Source of the DNA: Mucilaginibacter boryungensis
Lineage (GTDB): Bacteria > Bacteroidota > Bacteroidia > Sphingobacteriales > Sphingobacteriaceae
Length of the DNA stretch: 64,000 bases
Direction: 5' to 3'
Assembly: GCF_015221995.1 (NCBI RefSeq)
Contig: NZ_JADFFM010000001.1
Span: 1-64,000 of the forward strand
Shown here: positions 8,721 to 18,398 of the stretch, one piece after another
Position numbering within the stretch: the first letter of the stretch is position 1
Layout of the letters: each line of letters starts with the position of its first letter
Notes under the pieces: model-generated
Databases searched by the model: none
Seen by the model: the letters and a program-made list of their open reading frames with translations, nothing else
What the model was told of the DNA's origin: nothing
Program-made: the position numbers and the translations under genes

Positions 8721-11189
8721 ATGATACCTGTGAGAAAATTAAAGTCGCTGCTTATTCTATTATTGGCCACTGCCGGCCATATTACTATTGCCCAGCAAAA
8801 AACCCGGTTAATAAACAACTGGGAATTTGTGCGCCAGGATTTAGGCGGTGTGTGGGAGGCCGTACGCCCGGTAACCCCAGGCAACCCAGAAAGCCTGCCC
8901 ATATGGGATAAAGTGAACCTGCCGCATTGTTTTAACGCCCGCGATGCTGTAGATCCTGATGTAAATTATTACCAGGGCCCGGGTTGGTATCGTACCACAC
9001 TGAATATTAATAATCCCTATGCTAATGGCCGTACGCTTCTGCATTTTGAAGGTGCCGGACAAAAAACCGATGTATATGTATACACCACTAAAGTAACATC
9101 GCACCTGGGCGGGTATGATGAATGGACTGCCGACATTACTAAAGCGGTTGAAGATTTTAAAAAGACCGACGTTTTCAATAAACAATTTAAGGGTAAAGTA
9201 CCTGTCGAGATCCGCTGCGATAACTCGCGCGATTTGGAAAGTATACCATCTCAGCTGTCGGATTTTAACGTTTATGGGGGCATTTACCGCTACCTGAATT
9301 TGGTTTATGTGCCGGCACTGTCGTTAGATAAGATCTTCGCTTCAGCGGAGGTTGATAAGGCAGGCGTTTTAGGCAAACTGGATATTAAAGCGAGGTTTTA
9401 TAATCCGGGCAACAGCCAATCGGCCCAAGGCAAAATTGAAATAACAGACCCCCAGGGTAAAGTTATCGCATCAGCACCCTATAATTTAAACGCGATAAAT
9501 ACGGATGTAAAACTGGCGGGTTTCCAGGTGAAAAAGCCAAAGTTATGGTCGCCTGCCGACCCTGCTTTGTATAAAGTAACCGTTACGGTAAAATCGGGCG
9601 ACCAAACTTTCACACAAACCGAGAAAGTAGGTTTCCGCAATTTTGAATTTGTTGATAACGGGCCATTTAACCTGAATGGAAAACGCTTGTTATTGCGCGG
9701 CACCCATCGCCACGAGGATAATGCCGGGGTTGCAGAGGCCATGACCGAAGATATGATGGTGAAGGAAATGCAATTGATGAAGGATATGGGTGTCAACTTT
9801 ATACGTTTAGGGCACTACCAGCAATCGCGCATTATTTTGAACCTGTGCGATAGCCTGGGTATACTGGTTTGGGAAGAAGAGCCCTGGTGCCGCGGCGGTT
9901 TAGGCGGCGAAGTCTATAAAAACCAGGCCCGCGCCATGCTGACCAATATGATTGAACAACACTACAATCACCCGGCTATTATTTTATGGGGTTTAGGTAA
10001 CGAGAACGATTGGGCGGGCGATTTTCCTGAATTCGACAAAGCCAAGATACACGCGTTTATGGCCGAGCAGAATGACCGTGCCCATCAGCTCGATCCGTCG
10101 CGCAAAACCACCATCCGCCGTTGCGATTTTTGTGCCGATGTGCCCGATGTATATTCACCTTCTATCTGGGCTGGCTGGTATCGCGGTATTTATACTGAAT
10201 ACAAAAAAACCACTGAAGAAGAATTTAAAAAAGTGAAGCATTTTTTCCATGCCGAATGGGGCGGGGATAGTCATGCCTTACGCCATTCGGAGAACCCGGA
10301 TAATGCATTAAGCAAAGTAAAAACCGGCACAGGAACCGATGAGCGCCTAGGCGATGCATCGCTGGTTGGCGGCGCGGCCCGTGTTTCAAAAGACGGCGAC
10401 TGGAGCGAAAGCTATATCTGTAACCTGTTCGACTGGCATCTGAAAGAGCAGGAAACGATGCCCTGGTTAACCGGTTCGGCATTTTGGATATTTAAGGATT
10501 TTTCAACGCCTATCCGCCCGGATAACCCTATCCCTTACATGAACCAGAAAGGGGTGGTTGAAAGAGATATGACGCCGAAGGAATCGTACTACGTATTCCA
10601 GTCGTACTGGACGGAAAAACCTATGGCGCATATCTACGGTCATACCTGGCCTATCCGCTGGGGTGAAGCCGGGGAATATAAAATGGTGAAAGTTTATTCT
10701 AACTGTGATAATGCCGAACTATTTGTAAACGGCAAAAGCATGGGCATTAAAAAGCGCAACAGCCAGGATTTTCCTGCGGCGGGGCTACATTGGCAGGTAA
10801 CATTTAACAAAGGCAAAAACAATATTAAAGTAATTGCACACAAAGGGAAAACAACAGTAACCGACGAAATAGACCAGGAATATCAAACTGATAAGTGGGA
10901 TAAACCAGCGCACATGGTGTTTCAGAAAATTGCCGAAGTTAACGGCATAATTACCGTACAGGTAAAACTGGTGGACAGCAAGGGTATACAATGCCTCGAC
11001 GCGGTTAATTGGGTGAATTTTTCACTGGCCGGCGATGGTAAATTGCTGGACGATCTGGGTACATCAAGCGGATCGCGGAAGGTGCAGGTATATAATGGCC
11101 GCGCTATCATCAGCCTAAAAACTAATGGCGGTAAAAGCGTAGTTGGGGTGGCTTCGCCCGGGCTGCAAAGCGTATTTATAAACCTTTAA
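8721..11189 (+). CDS. GH2-family beta-glycosidase
   Basis: An 822-residue exported enzyme with the GH2 layout: sugar-binding jelly roll (about 25-200), Ig-like domain, TIM barrel and C-terminal Ig-like domains. The acid/base lies in WGLGNEND (E428) and the nucleophile in HAEWGG (E512). GH2 includes beta-galactosidases, beta-glucuronidases and beta-mannosidases; the specificity here is not clear. An upstream ATG at 8700 lies inside the terminator stem, so I start at 8721, where a signal peptide begins; a GTG at 8730 is another option. The stop is 4 bases before the GH95 gene, indicating co-translation. Confidence 0.88.
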   Translation: MIPVRKLKSLLILLLATAGHITIAQQKTRLINNWEFVRQDLGGVWEAVRPVTPGNPESLPIWDKVNLPHCFNARDAVDPDVNYYQGPGWYRTTLNINNPYANGRTLLHFEGAGQKTDVYVYTTKVTSHLGGYDEWTADITKAVEDFKKTDVFNKQFKGKVPVEIRCDNSRDLESIPSQLSDFNVYGGIYRYLNLVYVPALSLDKIFASAEVDKAGVLGKLDIKARFYNPGNSQSAQGKIEITDPQGKVIASAPYNLNAINTDVKLAGFQVKKPKLWSPADPALYKVTVTVKSGDQTFTQTEKVGFRNFEFVDNGPFNLNGKRLLLRGTHRHEDNAGVAEAMTEDMMVKEMQLMKDMGVNFIRLGHYQQSRIILNLCDSLGILVWEEEPWCRGGLGGEVYKNQARAMLTNMIEQHYNHPAIILWGLGNENDWAGDFPEFDKAKIHAFMAEQNDRAHQLDPSRKTTIRRCDFCADVPDVYSPSIWAGWYRGIYTEYKKTTEEEFKKVKHFFHAEWGGDSHALRHSENPDNALSKVKTGTGTDERLGDASLVGGAARVSKDGDWSESYICNLFDWHLKEQETMPWLTGSAFWIFKDFSTPIRPDNPIPYMNQKGVVERDMTPKESYYVFQSYWTEKPMAHIYGHTWPIRWGEAGEYKMVKVYSNCDNAELFVNGKSMGIKKRNSQDFPAAGLHWQVTFNKGKNNIKVIAHKGKTTVTDEIDQEYQTDKWDKPAHMVFQKIAEVNGIITVQVKLVDSKGIQCLDAVNWVNFSLAGDGKLLDDLGTSSGSRKVQVYNGRAIISLKTNGGKSVVGVASPGLQSVFINL

Positions 11190-11193
11190 TAAA

Positions 11194-13761
11194 ATGAAAC
11201 ATCTGCCTAAAATAATAGGGACAATTGCCGGCGCATTATTTATACAAATAACAATCGCCCAAAGCAATGATGCTAACCTGAAATTGTGGTATAATAAGCC
11301 CGCTAACGCCTGGGAAGAAGCATTGCCTTTAGGGAATGCCACTACAGGCGCCATGGTATTTGGCCGTGTAAACATAGAACGCTACCAACTGAACGATCAT
11401 ACGTTATGGTCGGGCGGGCCGGTGCCGGGGAACAACCCACAGGGGCCAGCACATTTACCCGAAGTACGCCAGGCAGTGTTTGACGGTGATTATAATAAGG
11501 CTGCATTGCTTTGGAAAAAATACCTTCAAGGTCCGTATTCAGCCCGTTACCTGCCGCTGGCCGATCTGTTCCTGAACTTTAATTTAAAGGACAGTACCGC
11601 TGCAAATTACTACCGTAACCTGGATTTAAATACGGCTACGGCCACAGTAAAATATAATATTGGGGGCGTGAATTATCAGCGCGAAACCTTTATCAGTTAT
11701 CCCGGCAGGGTAATGGCAGTACATATTACCGCCGATAAAAAAAGGGCGATTAATTTTACTGCAAAACTTACCAGCAAGCTGCATTTTACCACGTCGCCAC
11801 AAGGCGGCAACTTACTGGTATTAAAAGGAAAAGCACCAAAGTATGTGGCTAACCGCGCCGATGAAAAAGACCAGGTATTATATGGCGACCCCAATGGCGA
11901 GGGCATGAATTTTCAGGTTGATTTGAAGATTAAAAATGTGGGTGGTAAGGTGAGCGCCGCAGGGGACGGTTTACAAGTTACTGGTGCCGACGATGTGACA
12001 TTGTATTTAACTGAAGCCACCAGCTATAACGGCTTTGATAAATCGCCGGGATTGAACGGCAAGAACCCCGCAATTGAAGCTAATGCCAATTTAACAAAGG
12101 CATCGGGCCAAACCTTTACACAGTTAAGGGCAGCGCACATTGCCGATTACCAGCGCTTATTTAAACGGGTTAAATTTGATTTGGATACTAACCCGGGCAT
12201 GGCAAAAATGCCGACTGACGAGCGCCTGAAAAATTTCAAACCAGCTAATCCTGATAAGCAATTACAAACGCTGTATTATCAGTTTGGCCGTTACTTGCTT
12301 ATCTCCAGCTCGCGCCCGGGTACACCGCCCGCTAATTTGCAGGGTATCTGGAGCGACGCCGTGCAGCCGCCATGGGGCAGTAACTATACTACCAACATTA
12401 ATACCGAAATGAATTACTGGCTGGCCGAGAATACCAATCTTTCAGAGTGCCACCAGCCGTTGTTTGATTTTTTAAAGGAATTAACAGTTAACGGCGCTGT
12501 TACCGCTAAAACAAACTATAACATTAACGAGGGCTGGGTAGAGCATCACAACTCGGATATCTGGGCAAAAACATCAACCGTAGGGAACTACGAAGTTGAC
12601 CCTAAGGCCGCGCAACGCTGGTCGGCATGGCCGATGGGCGGTGCCTGGATGAGTTTGCACTTGTACGATCATTACCTGTTTACGGGCGATAAAAAATTCC
12701 TGAAGGAAACAGGCTACCCAATAATGAAAGGCGCGGCCCTTTTTATGCTTAACTGGCTGGTAACCGATCCCAAAACGGGCTTGCTGGTCACCAATCCATC
12801 TACCTCACCCGAAAACACGATGAAGAAGGATGGCAAGCAATACGAAGTAAGTATGGCTACTACCATGGATATGTCTATCATCCGTGAATTGTTCAGTAAC
12901 TGCATCAATTCGGCTAATGCATTGGGTATTGATGCCGGTTTTGTGCAGCGGGTAAAGTCGGCATATGCTAAACTATACCCCTTCCACATTGGGCAGGAGG
13001 GACAGTTGCAGGAGTGGTTCGGCGATTTTGACGACCCGAAAGATACGCACCGCCATATTTCACATATTTTCAGTTTATTCCCTGGCAGGCAAATCTCGGT
13101 GTTTAACACACCCGACTTGGCAGCTGCGGCTAAGCAATCTATGATCTTCCGCGGCGATGTAAGCACAGGCTGGTCAATGGCCTGGAAGGTGAACTGGTGG
13201 GCGCGCCTGCACGATGGCAACCATGCTTATAAAATTTTAGGGGCAGCATTTAATTATATGAACCCATTGGAGCAAAAAGAAACGATGGGCGGCGGGGGCA
13301 CTTACCCTAACTTGTTTGATGCCCATCCCCCGTTCCAGATTGACGGTAACTTTGGCGGCACTGCCGGCATGACCGAAATGCTGCTGCAAAGCCAAAATGG
13401 CGAGTTAGAGCTATTGCCTGCTCTACCCGATGCCTGGCCCAGCGGCACTATTAAAGGGATCAAAGCCCGCGGCAATTTTGAAGTAAGCATGAAATGGGAT
13501 AAGGGTACACTTACTAATGCCACCATCCTATCTAATAATGGCGGAAATTGTCGCCTGCGTACGCCTGTGCCGGTGAAGGTTTTGGGTGCTGTGTCTGTTA
13601 AAGCAAGAGGAAATAATATCAACCCGCTTGTACAGGTACCAGTTGTGCCGGTTTATGAAAAAAACAATAAAAATGCACTGGCTGATATCACCTTTAACAA
13701 AGGATATGTGATAGATTTTAAAACTGAAAAGGGAAAGAGTTATACCATTGTAGCACAGTAA
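11194..13761 (+). CDS. GH95-family alpha-L-fucosidase or alpha-L-galactosidase
   Basis: An 855-residue exported enzyme. The opening block KLWYNKPANAWEEALPLGN, the central LQGIWSDAVQPPWGSNYTTN with NTEMNYW, and the late FQIDGNFGGTAGMTEML segment are diagnostic of GH95. The last contains the Asp used as general base partner in characterised members. These inverting enzymes release terminal alpha-1,2-linked L-fucose, or L-galactose in some subfamilies. The signal peptide is MKHLPKIIGTIAGALFIQITIAQ-like and ends near residue 22. The gene is packed 4 bases after GH2 and 11 before the next enzyme. Confidence 0.92.
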   Translation: MKHLPKIIGTIAGALFIQITIAQSNDANLKLWYNKPANAWEEALPLGNATTGAMVFGRVNIERYQLNDHTLWSGGPVPGNNPQGPAHLPEVRQAVFDGDYNKAALLWKKYLQGPYSARYLPLADLFLNFNLKDSTAANYYRNLDLNTATATVKYNIGGVNYQRETFISYPGRVMAVHITADKKRAINFTAKLTSKLHFTTSPQGGNLLVLKGKAPKYVANRADEKDQVLYGDPNGEGMNFQVDLKIKNVGGKVSAAGDGLQVTGADDVTLYLTEATSYNGFDKSPGLNGKNPAIEANANLTKASGQTFTQLRAAHIADYQRLFKRVKFDLDTNPGMAKMPTDERLKNFKPANPDKQLQTLYYQFGRYLLISSSRPGTPPANLQGIWSDAVQPPWGSNYTTNINTEMNYWLAENTNLSECHQPLFDFLKELTVNGAVTAKTNYNINEGWVEHHNSDIWAKTSTVGNYEVDPKAAQRWSAWPMGGAWMSLHLYDHYLFTGDKKFLKETGYPIMKGAALFMLNWLVTDPKTGLLVTNPSTSPENTMKKDGKQYEVSMATTMDMSIIRELFSNCINSANALGIDAGFVQRVKSAYAKLYPFHIGQEGQLQEWFGDFDDPKDTHRHISHIFSLFPGRQISVFNTPDLAAAAKQSMIFRGDVSTGWSMAWKVNWWARLHDGNHAYKILGAAFNYMNPLEQKETMGGGGTYPNLFDAHPPFQIDGNFGGTAGMTEMLLQSQNGELELLPALPDAWPSGTIKGIKARGNFEVSMKWDKGTLTNATILSNNGGNCRLRTPVPVKVLGAVSVKARGNNINPLVQVPVVPVYEKNNKNALADITFNKGYVIDFKTEKGKSYTIVAQ

Positions 13762-13772
13762 TTACGGGAGCA

Positions 13773-14756
13773 ATGAAAAAGGTTTGTGTGATAATTATAC
13801 TGTTTATCTCATCGGCGCTGACCGATGCGCAAGACCGTGCAGCCTGGATGCAAACGGCCAAATTTGGCGTAATGACCCATTACCTGCCCGATTGGCTTAA
13901 ACAAACCGAAAAGCTAAACATCGATGTAAAAAAATGGAACGAACTTGTCGATCATTTTGATGTGGATGGCTTAGCCGACCAGGTAAAATCTGTGGGTGCT
14001 AATTATATGATATTTACCATAGGGCAAAACTCGGGCTTCTACGTATCGCCTAATAAAACTTACGACCGGATAGTCGGGATCAGTCTCACAAAATGCTCGC
14101 GCCGCGATTTGATTGCCGATTTGGCCGATGCCATGCATAAACGCGGGTTAAAATTTATGGTATACCTGCCATCGGGTGCACCCAATGGCGATTCAGTTGC
14201 TAAAAAAGCCTTGCAGTGGCAAAACGGGGCGCATCCTAACAAGGAATTTCAAAGCAACTGGGAGCAAATTATCAGGGAGTGGTCGGTACGCTGGGGTAAT
14301 AAGGTAGATGGCTGGTGGTTTGATGGCTGTTATTGGCCTAATGTGATGTATCGCGGCGAATCGGCCCCGAATTTTAAAAGTTTTGCCGCTGCCGCGCGTG
14401 CCGGTAACCCTAATAGTGCCATAGGTTTTAATATGGGGGTAATGTATCGTATTACCAGTGGTACACCTTACGAAGATTATATTGCCGGAGAGATAAATAA
14501 AGATGACCAACTAAGTATTAACAAACCTTATGACGGGAAAATTGACGGCGTGCAAATTCACGTTCTCAGTTTTTTGGGCGAGAAATGGGGAATGGGCAAC
14601 CCGCGTTTTACAACAGCGCAAGTTATCGGCTACAGCCAAAAGTTATGGGATGTGAAAGGCAGCATGACCTGGGATGCGCCCATACAAAGCAACGGGCATA
14701 TTTACCAGCCCTTTATTGATCAGCTAACCGAAGTAGGTAAAGCGTTAAAAAAATAG
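13773..14756 (+). CDS. GH29-like TIM-barrel enzyme (putative alpha-L-fucosidase relative)
   Basis: A 327-residue exported protein. KFGVMTHYLPDW near the N-terminus and DGWWFDGCYW in the middle resemble the FGMFIHWG and nucleophile WFD motifs of GH29 fucosidases, but the similarity is weaker than for the two full-length GH29 proteins in this locus. Only the catalytic barrel is present; there is no C-terminal beta-sandwich. The SKHHDGF motif shared by the other two is replaced (YMIFTIGQNSGFYVS). It may be a divergent fucosidase or another alpha-glycosidase. Tightly packed between GH95 and GH31. Confidence 0.65.
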   Translation: MKKVCVIIILFISSALTDAQDRAAWMQTAKFGVMTHYLPDWLKQTEKLNIDVKKWNELVDHFDVDGLADQVKSVGANYMIFTIGQNSGFYVSPNKTYDRIVGISLTKCSRRDLIADLADAMHKRGLKFMVYLPSGAPNGDSVAKKALQWQNGAHPNKEFQSNWEQIIREWSVRWGNKVDGWWFDGCYWPNVMYRGESAPNFKSFAAAARAGNPNSAIGFNMGVMYRITSGTPYEDYIAGEINKDDQLSINKPYDGKIDGVQIHVLSFLGEKWGMGNPRFTTAQVIGYSQKLWDVKGSMTWDAPIQSNGHIYQPFIDQLTEVGKALKK

Positions 14757-14769
14757 ATACGAAACAAAT

Positions 14770-16896
14770 ATGAGATACAAATATATATTACTGCTTTTTA
14801 TAGTTTGTTGTACTGCCGCCAGCGCACAGTCTATAGTATGGACACAGGTGCAACCGGGCGTATGGAAAGGCATAGTAGGTAAGCCCGAAGCTTTTAATTT
14901 ATTAAGCGCGGCAGGTGCCACCCCATATACTGCGGGTTTGCAGCAAATGGGTAAGGCAGCTTTTCCTTTAGCGCAGCAGGATATTGCCGTAACAGTTGCT
15001 GATGGCAAAACCTATTTGCGTTTCCCCTTAGCTAAAGCCGAACAGTTATTTGGCTTTGGGTTGAATTTTCAAACGGTATACCAGCGGGGCAAAGTACTAA
15101 CCTTGCATGTAGATAATTACGCCGGTAAGGATAACGGGCGCACCCATGCGCCAACGCCGTTCTATGTATCATCTAAAGGTTATGGGGTGTTTATTAATTC
15201 GGCGCGCTATATTAATGTTTACGCCGGTTCGGCTGTTAGGCGCGATAGTAAAACACCTGCCGAAGTAAAGGACAGGAACCTTGATAAAGCCTGGTCATCA
15301 CACCCCTATTCCGACGCGGTAGAAATGCTGGTGCCTGCCGCCGGCGTAGAAATTTATGTATTTGCCGGACCTACTGCTATGGATGCTGTGCGCCGTTATA
15401 ATCTGCTAAATGGCGGCGGTTGTTTGCCACCCCGCTGGGGCTTAGGCTTTACTCAGCGCGTGCAACGCCTAACCGACGCGCAAGGTGTAGCCGACGAAGC
15501 CAAAGCTTTTGAAGAAAAAGGTTTCCCGCTTGATTTTATTGGGTTGGAACCAGGCTGGCAAAGTAAATCGTACCCCTGCACATTCGAGTGGGATAAAACC
15601 CGTTTCCCCGAACCGCAGAAAATGGTGCAGGACATGCTGAAAAAAGGTGTGCGCATTAATTTGTGGACCAACCCTTACATATCGCCCGAATCCCCGATTT
15701 ATAAAAGTATTTTGCCCTATACTGGAAGTCATACCGTTTGGAACGGCGCCGTGCCCGATCTGACCATGCCTGAAGCACGCAGGATCTTTTTCGGCGAACT
15801 TTATAAAGGCAAGGTTGATATCGGCGTAAGCGGCTACAAAATGGATGAGGTAGACGGCGGCGATGGTTACCTGTGGCCCGATGTAGCTACATTCCCATCA
15901 GGCCACAGTGCTGAACAAATGCGCCAAACTTACGGCTTAATGATGCAGCGTTATACCTATGAAATGTACCACCAGCAGAACCAGCGCACTTTTGGTTTGG
16001 TACGCGCATCCAACGGCGGCGGTTCATCTTTTCCGTATGTGATCTATAACGATTATTATAACCATCAGGATTTTATAACAGCCCTTATTAACAGCGGCTT
16101 TGCCGGGACATTATGGACGCCTGAAGTACGTGCTTCTAAAACGGCCGAGGAATGGCTGAGGCGTTTTCAATCAAACGTGTTTTCGCCGATGGCTATGATC
16201 AATGCCTGGTCGAGCGGAACCAAGCCGTGGACATTCCCCGAAGTTACCGACCAGATAAAAGCCTTCGCTAACCTGCGCATGCAGATGATGCCTTATTGGT
16301 ATAGCGAATTTGCTAAATACCATTTCCAGGGTATCCCGCCGTTTAGGGCTATGAATTTAGAGCCGGGCTTTACCGTCAATGAAGCAAAAAAAGAAAATAA
16401 GAAAACCGACCTGGAGGAGAACCCCTACGAAGAAGCTTCATCAAAAGAAGTGAAAGACCAATATATGGCCGGCGAAAATTTATTGGTAGCGCCCATGTTT
16501 ACGGGGCAAACCAGTCGTAAAGTGATACTGCCCAAAGGCAAGTGGTACGATTTTTACACAGGGAAATATGCGGGGAATGGCGAGGTGATCAGCGTTAACC
16601 CCGGGCTGGATAAGATCCCGGTTTATGTGAAGGACGGGGGCATTATACCTATGATGCCGGCCATGCTCCACGCACCAAAAGCTGGGCAAAAGGTAGACAT
16701 TGAAGTGCGTTACTATGGCGAAAAGCCGGGTATCTATACGCTGTATGACGATGACGGCGAAACCTTTAACTACGAAAAGGGAGCATATAGCTTTCGCGAG
16801 ATAAAGGTGAGCAAGGCAGGCGGCAGCATATCGCCGGCGGTAAAAGGCAAGCCGAATAATATTGGGAAAGTGACGTTTAAAATAATGACAGAGTAA
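14770..16896 (+). CDS. GH31-family alpha-glycosidase
   Basis: A 708-residue exported GH31 enzyme. The N-terminal beta-sandwich is followed by a TIM barrel with FIGLEPGWQ and the nucleophile motif GYKMDEVDG (D359). The usual acid/base block is replaced by a variant, ASNGGGSSFPYVIYND, and a C-terminal domain with LYDDDGETFNYEKG closes the protein. GH31 covers alpha-glucosidases, alpha-xylosidases and alpha-galactosidases; the variant acid/base region means I do not assign a sugar. Thirteen bases after the preceding enzyme; the next gap (150 bases) contains a REP-like half-element and hairpins. Confidence 0.88.
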   Translation: MRYKYILLLFIVCCTAASAQSIVWTQVQPGVWKGIVGKPEAFNLLSAAGATPYTAGLQQMGKAAFPLAQQDIAVTVADGKTYLRFPLAKAEQLFGFGLNFQTVYQRGKVLTLHVDNYAGKDNGRTHAPTPFYVSSKGYGVFINSARYINVYAGSAVRRDSKTPAEVKDRNLDKAWSSHPYSDAVEMLVPAAGVEIYVFAGPTAMDAVRRYNLLNGGGCLPPRWGLGFTQRVQRLTDAQGVADEAKAFEEKGFPLDFIGLEPGWQSKSYPCTFEWDKTRFPEPQKMVQDMLKKGVRINLWTNPYISPESPIYKSILPYTGSHTVWNGAVPDLTMPEARRIFFGELYKGKVDIGVSGYKMDEVDGGDGYLWPDVATFPSGHSAEQMRQTYGLMMQRYTYEMYHQQNQRTFGLVRASNGGGSSFPYVIYNDYYNHQDFITALINSGFAGTLWTPEVRASKTAEEWLRRFQSNVFSPMAMINAWSSGTKPWTFPEVTDQIKAFANLRMQMMPYWYSEFAKYHFQGIPPFRAMNLEPGFTVNEAKKENKKTDLEENPYEEASSKEVKDQYMAGENLLVAPMFTGQTSRKVILPKGKWYDFYTGKYAGNGEVISVNPGLDKIPVYVKDGGIIPMMPAMLHAPKAGQKVDIEVRYYGEKPGIYTLYDDDGETFNYEKGAYSFREIKVSKAGGSISPAVKGKPNNIGKVTFKIMTE

Positions 16897-16914
16897 GCGT
16901 GCATTAATTAGGTT

Positions 16915-16950
16915 GTCATTGCGAGGAGCGCAGCGACGTGGCAATCACGT
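16915..16950 (+). repeat. REP-like half-element (GTCATTGCGAGGAGC family)
   Basis: The segment beginning GTCATTGCGAGGAGCGCAGC and continuing to GACGTGGCAATC matches the left half of the complete palindromic element at 29191-29287. No paired right half follows here. It lies between two genes of the glycan locus. Confidence 0.7.
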
Positions 16951-16978
16951 AGTATGCTAATCAAACTATATGCTTGCG

Positions 16979-17033
16979 CTCGTCTATGACGAGTGCTTAA
17001 AATAGTTCAGCGTCTGCGACGCTTATTTTTATT
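16979..17033 (+). terminator. Two hairpins, the second terminator-like, upstream of the lyase gene
   Basis: CTCGTC-TAT-GACGAG (16979-16993) and AGCGTC-TGC-GACGCT (17009-17023) are two tight perfect hairpins that share a CGTC/GACG core. The second runs into TATTTTTATT and could be a weak intrinsic terminator, or an mRNA-stabilising structure, ahead of the next gene. Confidence 0.4.
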
Positions 17034-17046
17034 AAAAAACATAAAA

Positions 17047-18231
17047 ATGAAAAATATTAAAATATTAATCAGCAGCATGTTATTTGTATGCTGTGCCTTA
17101 AGCATATCATCGTGGAAAAGCGATGTAAAAGATGATATGAAAGCGCAGATTGTAGCTACACTGCGTAAACAAACGCTTGCCGAGGCTGCCTGGGCCCTGC
17201 AGCAAAAGCCAGTTACGGTAACTGCAGAAACCTGCCCGCGCAGTGCGGGTGGCAAGCACGATTTTTATTCGGAGGGGGATTACTGGTGGCCGGATGAAAA
17301 GAACCCCCACGGCCCGTACATCCAAAAAGATGGGATGACCAATCCTGATAACTTTGTGGCGCACCGCCACGCCATGATCCGTTTCAGCCAGATCATCGGC
17401 GCGCTGGCATCGGCCTATAAAATTACCGGCAATGTGAAATATATCAAGGCCGCGCAAATACACCTGCGTGCCTGGTTCACCGATCCTGAAACCCTGATGA
17501 ACCCTAATCTGCAATATGCGCAGGCTATTAAGGGCGTTGCTACCGGCCGGGGCATCGGTATTATTGATACCATCCAGTTGATGGAAGTGGTACAAGGCTT
17601 AGAAGCAATGGAAGGCTCGGCCGCGCTGGATAAGCAAACATTGACAGGAGTGAAAGAATGGTTCAGCAAATATATTACCTGGCTAACAACGCATCCCTAC
17701 GGGAAGGACGAAATGAATGCTAAGAATAACCACGGCACCTGCTGGTGTATGCAAACGGCCTGCTTTGCCAAATTTACAGGTAATACCGAAGTAATGAAGT
17801 TTTGTTCGGACAGGTTTAAAAATGTTTTACTGCCCGGCCAAATAGAGGCTAACGGCAGTTTCCCGCAGGAACTAAGGCGTACCAAACCCTATGGCTACTC
17901 TATTTTTAACCTGGATGCCATGACCACCCTTTGTCAGATATTAAGCACCAAAGAAGATAACCTGTGGGAATTTAAAACCCCCGATGGGCGAAATATCCGC
18001 AAAGGCATCGAGTTTTTACAACCCTTTTTAGCCGATAAAAGCAAGTGGCCCTACCAGCACGATGTGATGCACTGGGAAAGCTGGCCGGTGGCGCAGCCTG
18101 CACTGGCTTTTGGCGCAGTGGCCTATCACGACCAATCGTTTTTGGACACCTGGAAAAAACTGGACCATAACCCGAAGGACGAAGAGATCATCCGTAACCT
18201 GCCGGTAAGGCATGTGTTGATTTGGATGTAA
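17047..18231 (+). CDS. Alginate-lyase-domain polysaccharide lyase (PL38-like)
   Basis: A 394-residue exported protein with the (alpha/alpha) toroid alginate-lyase domain (Pfam Alginate_lyase type). Visible hallmarks are the EGDYWWPDEKNPHGPYI block, VAHRHAMIRFSQIIGALASAY, and NNHGTCWCMQ, whose Asn-His pair is typical of the catalytic centre. PL38 members cleave beta-1,4-linked uronans (glucuronan or mannuronan) by beta-elimination; PL38 is my best family guess and the exact substrate is open. An ATG at 16993 would place 18 residues ahead of the signal peptide, from within the upstream hairpins; the ATG at 17047 (MKNIKILISS) is preferred. Confidence 0.78.
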   Translation: MKNIKILISSMLFVCCALSISSWKSDVKDDMKAQIVATLRKQTLAEAAWALQQKPVTVTAETCPRSAGGKHDFYSEGDYWWPDEKNPHGPYIQKDGMTNPDNFVAHRHAMIRFSQIIGALASAYKITGNVKYIKAAQIHLRAWFTDPETLMNPNLQYAQAIKGVATGRGIGIIDTIQLMEVVQGLEAMEGSAALDKQTLTGVKEWFSKYITWLTTHPYGKDEMNAKNNHGTCWCMQTACFAKFTGNTEVMKFCSDRFKNVLLPGQIEANGSFPQELRRTKPYGYSIFNLDAMTTLCQILSTKEDNLWEFKTPDGRNIRKGIEFLQPFLADKSKWPYQHDVMHWESWPVAQPALAFGAVAYHDQSFLDTWKKLDHNPKDEEIIRNLPVRHVLIWM

Positions 18232-18398
18232 TGACGACGGTGGATTGAGGAAGGCTGTATAATTAATATTGCTAAGTTTTGGATAAAAAGTGATAATTCA
18301 TGTCAAAAAAGCTTACTATTTGGACAAAAGCGGTAAAAAATAATCCGGCAAATAGTGCTCTATTGCAATATCCAATTAACCGTTAAAGTTTACTGATT

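Noticed and set aside
12714..13220. A 168-codon minus-strand frame inside GH95
   Set aside because: It is antisense to conserved GH95 sequence and rich in Cys/Ser in a manner typical of shadow frames.
16993..17046. Upstream extension of the lyase gene from ATG 16993
   Set aside because: The extension starts within a hairpin region and would place 18 basic residues ahead of a normal signal peptide.
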